Assembly (NCBI GenBank): GCA_045652125.1
Contig: JAZRTT010000009.1
Span: 1 to 17,174 of the forward strand
Length of the DNA: 17,174 bases
Reading direction: 5' to 3'
Origin: Avoscillospira sp045652125
GTDB taxonomy: Bacteria > Bacillota > Clostridia > Oscillospirales > Oscillospiraceae
The notes below the pieces were generated by a model. The model saw nothing but the letters and a program-made list of their open reading frames with translations. It was not told where the DNA came from and made no database searches. Made by a program: the position numbers and the translations under genes. Every line of letters begins with the position of its first letter. The stretch's first letter is position 1. This document shows, one piece after another, positions 14,630-17,174 of this stretch.

Positions 14630-14755
14630 ATGCGTATGGATCTGCTGATGCAAGCCCTGCCTGTTCTGGGTACCGGCTATCTGGGTATTTTCTTCGTCAC
14701 CGCCATCATCATCCTTGTGGTGGCTCTGTTGAACAAATTTACACAGAATAAATAA
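14630..14755 (+). CDS. 41-residue single-helix membrane microprotein downstream of the decarboxylase beta subunit
   Basis: ATG 14630 lies 15 bases after the beta-subunit stop, behind TTGGAGG (14615-14621). The product starts MRMDLLMQALPVLGTGYLGI, continues with one transmembrane helix (FFVTAIIILVVALLNKF) and ends TQNK. Its place directly after a decarboxylase beta subunit, the good ribosome binding site and the terminator right after its stop support a real gene. Gamma/OadG-type subunits also have one N-terminal helix but are about 80 residues with a longer charged or proline-rich tail. This could be a reduced analogue that anchors or stabilises the complex. Homology cannot be claimed from such a short sequence. 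It is short enough to be missed by gene callers. Confidence 0.72.
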   Translation: MRMDLLMQALPVLGTGYLGIFFVTAIIILVVALLNKFTQNK

Positions 14756-14765
14756 TTTCAAAAAT

Positions 14766-14794
14766 GGTGCCGCCATTCAGGCGGCACCGTTTTT
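14766..14794 (+). terminator. Terminator after the decarboxylase beta/microprotein operon
   Basis: GGTGCCGCC (14766-14774), loop ATTCA, and GGCGGCACC (14780-14788) make a perfect 9-bp stem, followed by G and TTTTT. It lies 10 bases after the microprotein stop. Confidence 0.93.
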
Positions 14795-14801
14795 CTTGCT
14801 C

Positions 14802-14831
14802 TTGACCGACAAACTGTTTGTTTGATAAACT
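14802..14831 (+). promoter_or_regulatory. Promoter of the MoxR-VWA operon with an internal palindrome
   Basis: -35 TTGACC (14802-14807), an 18-base spacer, and extended -10 TGATAAACT with hexamer TAAACT (14826-14831). The spacer holds ACAAAC-T-GTTTGT (14809-14821), a perfect palindrome that could be a repressor site. The MoxR start is 28 bases downstream. Confidence 0.6.
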
Positions 14832-14858
14832 GAAAAAAACGAACCTTCGGAGGATCTT

Positions 14859-15752
14859 ATGAATCTGGAACAACTGAAACAAAAAATGGATCAGGCCCAT
14901 TATATTTATGATGATACTCTGGCCGTCACCCTTTCCGTAGCCCTCCAGTTGGGCAGACCCCTGCTGATTGAAGGTGCTGCCGGTGTGGGCAAGACGGAGA
15001 TCGCCAAGGTCATGGCCTCGGCGCTGGACCGGGATTTGGTGCGCCTGCAATGCTATGAAGGACTGGACGAAAGCAAGGCTCTTTACGAATGGAACTACCA
15101 GAAACAGCTTCTTTCCATTCAGGTGAATCGGGAGCAGGACGCCGATAGCCTGACCAAATCTTTGTTCAGCGACGAATATTTGCTGGAACGGCCCCTGCTT
15201 CAGTCCATCCGCTCGGAAAAGCCGGTGGTCCTGCTTATTGACGAGATCGACAAGGCCGATGAGGAATTTGAAGCCTTCCTTTTAGAGCTTCTTTCGGAAA
15301 TGCAGGTGACGATTCCGGAAGTAGGTACGGTCAAAGCCCGCTCCATCCCCTTTGTGGTCCTGACCTCCAACCGGGCAAGACCCCTTTCCGAGGCTCTCAG
15401 ACGGCGGTGTGCTTATCTGTATATCCAATACCCGGATCTGGAAAAAGAAATGGCCATTCTCCGTGCCAAGCTCCCCCATGTGGATGATCGGCTCTGCTCT
15501 CAGGTGGCCGTGGCCGTACAAAAACTCCGTGCCAGTGAGGCTATTTTGAAAAAACCTTCCATTGCAGAAACTCTGGACTGGGCGGCAGCTCTGGATGCCC
15601 TTGGTATCCGCGAGCTGACTCCCGATGCTCTGCGGCAAACTGCCGGATTTATTCTGAAAAACAATGAGGATATGAATGTTTGGGAAGACCTGCCAAAGGA
15701 AGAACACAGCTGTAACTGCGGCCATCACCACGGAGGCCACTGCCATGACTGA
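14859..15752 (+). CDS. MoxR-family AAA+ ATPase with His/Cys-rich C-terminal tail (CoxD-like by context)
   Basis: MoxR ATPases act as chaperones, usually with a VWA-domain partner, in activating metal enzymes and other complexes. This 297-residue protein has Walker A GAAGVGKT (39-46), Walker B VVLLIDEIDKAD (123-134), a sensor 1 region VVLTSNRARPLSEALRRRC (166-184) and a helical lid. It starts at ATG 14859 behind CGGAGGA. The last 15 residues, HSCNCGHHHGGHCHD (283-297), hold six His and three Cys and look like a metal-binding tail not belonging to the ATPase fold. The next gene starts inside this tail, overlapping 8 bases. In aerobic CO dehydrogenase operons, the CoxD ATPase and CoxE VWA protein help build the Mo-Cu site; that is the closest known arrangement. 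Confidence 0.9.
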   Translation: MNLEQLKQKMDQAHYIYDDTLAVTLSVALQLGRPLLIEGAAGVGKTEIAKVMASALDRDLVRLQCYEGLDESKALYEWNYQKQLLSIQVNREQDADSLTKSLFSDEYLLERPLLQSIRSEKPVVLLIDEIDKADEEFEAFLLELLSEMQVTIPEVGTVKARSIPFVVLTSNRARPLSEALRRRCAYLYIQYPDLEKEMAILRAKLPHVDDRLCSQVAVAVQKLRASEAILKKPSIAETLDWAAALDALGIRELTPDALRQTAGFILKNNEDMNVWEDLPKEEHSCNCGHHHGGHCHD

Positions 15753-17022
15753 TCCCCAGGTCTATCTGGAAAAGCTCAGTCTGTTTGCCCGGATGCTCCG
15801 GCTGGAGGGCCTCACGGTGGGCCCGCAGGAGACGGCTGACGCCAGCCAGATCCTCATTTCTCTGGGACTGGAGGACCGGGAGCAGGTCAAAACCGCCCTG
15901 CAGACGGTCTTTGCCAAATCCCGTGAAGAGCAAAGCACCTTTGACCGGGTTTTTGACGGATTTTTCCTCTCAGAAGAGGCCATGCGCCGGCAGGCCAAAG
16001 AGCAGATGGAAAAAGAGGCCCAGATGGAAGAGGGTCGGCGGCAGGCAGAAGAAGACCTGCAGGTTCGTGGCGAGCCTATGGAGCTTCGGCAGGATCTTCG
16101 GGATGTCTACGCCGCCATGCCGGAGGAAGAACGGCAGAAGCTCCGGAATATTCTGGAGAAATACAAGGGAAATATTGACCGAAACCCGGAGCTTTACGGC
16201 AATTTTATCCATTCCGTCTTTACTCGTGCCCTTTTGGAACAGCAGATGAAAATGGAAGATGCCGGCGTGGGTGTGGAGGAAGCAGATCCGGAGCTGGGCA
16301 TTCTCTACCGGGATATTACCCAGTTCCGGGACACGGAGATTCCCAAGGCCATTACCATGATTCAGGCGGTTGCCCGGCAGATCAACGGCGAGCTTTCCGC
16401 CAAGCGCCAGAAAAGCGGCCATAAGGGTAAGCTGGACTTCCGCCGAACCATTCGCAAGGGTCTGGAGACCGGCGGCAGTCTGTACCGCCTGCGGTATAAA
16501 AGAAAACACCACAAACGCAGGCATTTGGTCTTGCTCTGCGATGTTTCCGGCTCTATGATGCAGTTTTCCGAGTTTGCCCTGCGGTTTATCCAGTCCCTCA
16601 ATCAGGTCTCGGAAAGCTCCCGGGCATTTTTGTTTTCCGAGGCTCTTGTGGAGGCAGATCATTTTGCCATGCAGAATATGGATCAGTTCCGCCAGTATGT
16701 AAAGTCCTCCGGCCTTTACGGACGGGGTACGGATCTGGGAACGGCCCTGGCAGGGCTGTGCCTGAAACAGCCGGCAGTTTTGACCCCCACCACCACCCTG
16801 CTCATTTTATCCGACACCAAGACCATCGACGTTCCCAGAGCAACTCAGGCTCTCATAGAGGCCAAACGGCTCTGCGGACGAGTCATCTGGATGAACCCCA
16901 TCCCGGAAAACAAGTGGCCTTATCTCCGCAGTGTACAAACCATGGCCTCTTTGTGCCAGATGGTACCCTGCAGCACTCTGCAGGCTCTGGCTGCCGCCTG
17001 CCGAAAACTGGTGATTAACTAA
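15745..17022 (+). CDS. CoxE-like VWA-domain protein
   Basis: This 425-residue protein has a C-terminal von Willebrand A domain and is the expected partner of the preceding MoxR ATPase. The metal-ion adhesion site is complete: D266-V-S268-G-S270 (CDVSGSM), T329 (GRGTDLG) and D357 (LSDTKT). The N-terminal part has a charged, probably coiled region (about 76-135). LDFRRTIRKGLETGG (230-244) and the basic YKRKHHKRRH just before the VWA strand are typical of CoxE-like (DUF58/VWA-CoxE) proteins. ATG 15745 was chosen because GGAGG (15732-15736) sits 8 bases upstream, within the His-rich tail codons of the ATPase gene. The overlap implies coupled translation. The client enzyme is not identified; a molybdenum hydroxylase is one candidate. 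Confidence 0.9.
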   Translation: MTDPQVYLEKLSLFARMLRLEGLTVGPQETADASQILISLGLEDREQVKTALQTVFAKSREEQSTFDRVFDGFFLSEEAMRRQAKEQMEKEAQMEEGRRQAEEDLQVRGEPMELRQDLRDVYAAMPEEERQKLRNILEKYKGNIDRNPELYGNFIHSVFTRALLEQQMKMEDAGVGVEEADPELGILYRDITQFRDTEIPKAITMIQAVARQINGELSAKRQKSGHKGKLDFRRTIRKGLETGGSLYRLRYKRKHHKRRHLVLLCDVSGSMMQFSEFALRFIQSLNQVSESSRAFLFSEALVEADHFAMQNMDQFRQYVKSSGLYGRGTDLGTALAGLCLKQPAVLTPTTTLLILSDTKTIDVPRATQALIEAKRLCGRVIWMNPIPENKWPYLRSVQTMASLCQMVPCSTLQALAAACRKLVIN

Positions 17023-17115
17023 AAAAGAACCTCCCTTCCGTAGCTTCCAATAAGACAGTATGAGAACATTACTGGCATAGGGTAGCTGCTGTACAGGCGT
17101 GCGACAAGAAAAATT
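17023..17115. other. Intergenic stretch without a recognised gene
   Basis: About 90 bases follow the VWA gene before a terminator hairpin. I see one small inverted repeat, CAGTA (17056-17060) with TACTG (17070-17074), and a six-codon ATG frame (17060-17080) without a ribosome binding site. No convincing promoter is visible. It may simply be the 3' untranslated region of the MoxR-VWA transcript, or a small RNA. Confidence 0.5.
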
Positions 17116-17153
17116 GGCGATACTTGGTTTTCACAACCAGGTATCGCCTTTTT
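17116..17153 (+). terminator. Strong rho-independent terminator
   Basis: GGCGATACTTGGTT (17116-17129), loop TTCAC, and AACCAGGTATCGCC (17135-17148) form a 14-bp stem with one G-U pair in the RNA, followed by TTTTT. It ends the MoxR-VWA transcript or a small RNA upstream of it. Confidence 0.9.
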
Positions 17154-17174
17154 CTATCTTTAACAGAATGTTTG

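Noticed and set aside
13448..14776. A 442-codon minus-strand frame opposite the decarboxylase beta subunit
   Set aside because: The translation is Gln/Asn/Gly/His-rich without domains. It also runs through the promoter and terminator of the real operon on the other strand.
17060..17080. Six-codon ATG frame (MRTLLA) after the VWA gene as a leader peptide
   Set aside because: There is no ribosome binding site, and no downstream gene in view for it to regulate.

Overview
The window reads as a chromosomal segment of an anaerobic Bacillota species. Moderate GC content, AGGAGG-type ribosome binding sites, an anaerobic (class III) ribonucleotide reductase, a sodium-pump decarboxylase subunit and an abundant CTCCCC-type palindromic repeat suggest the Clostridia, probably an Oscillospiraceae-like gut lineage. 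That placement is inference from gene content, not a phylogeny. There are seventeen protein genes: the first is cut by the window edge, and one encodes only 41 residues. No rRNA, tRNA, CRISPR array, complete insertion sequence or phage gene is visible. No gene-free stretch exceeds 300 bases; the longest gaps are about 150 bases, at 2871-3024 and 17023-17174.

Layout. (1) 1-1938, plus strand: the tail of a molybdenum-hydroxylase (xanthine dehydrogenase type) operon, with the FAD subunit, the 2x[2Fe-2S] subunit and then a phosphopantetheinyl transferase. (2) 1908-2036: a 129-bp palindromic MITE-like element that supplies the transferase stop codon and separates it from a convergent pair. (3) 2038-2870, minus strand: a YfcE-type phosphodiesterase and a small three-helix membrane protein. 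(4) 2936-7038, plus strand: a deoxyribonucleotide module with nrdG, nrdD carrying a fused C-terminal thioredoxin-like domain, and trxB. Its promoter has two NrdR-like boxes 32 bp apart. (5) 7083-9066: a YeiH-family transporter divergent from its LysR-type regulator. (6) 9094-12633: larE-larB-larC for the nickel-pincer cofactor plus a PHP-domain phosphatase, behind one strong promoter. (7) 12658-13350, minus strand: a DUF975 membrane protein. (8) 13431-14755: the beta subunit of a sodium-translocating decarboxylase plus a 41-residue membrane microprotein. (9) 14802-17022: a MoxR AAA+ ATPase with a His/Cys-rich tail and a CoxE-like VWA protein, overlapping by 8 bases. (10) 17023-17174: an unexplained intergenic stretch ending in a strong hairpin terminator.

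How the genes may work together. The most coherent unit is the nrd module. NrdG installs the glycyl radical on NrdD. The fused thioredoxin-like domain plausibly re-reduces the NrdD active site, and TrxB next door could pass electrons from NADPH to that domain; the paired NrdR-like operator would repress the set when dATP is plentiful. Two other themes are maturation of metal enzymes: the nickel-pincer cofactor (larEBC, with no larA in view) and Mo-hydroxylase assembly. For the latter, xdhBC lies at one end of the window and a CoxD/CoxE-like MoxR-VWA pair at the other. A functional link between those two ends is inference only.
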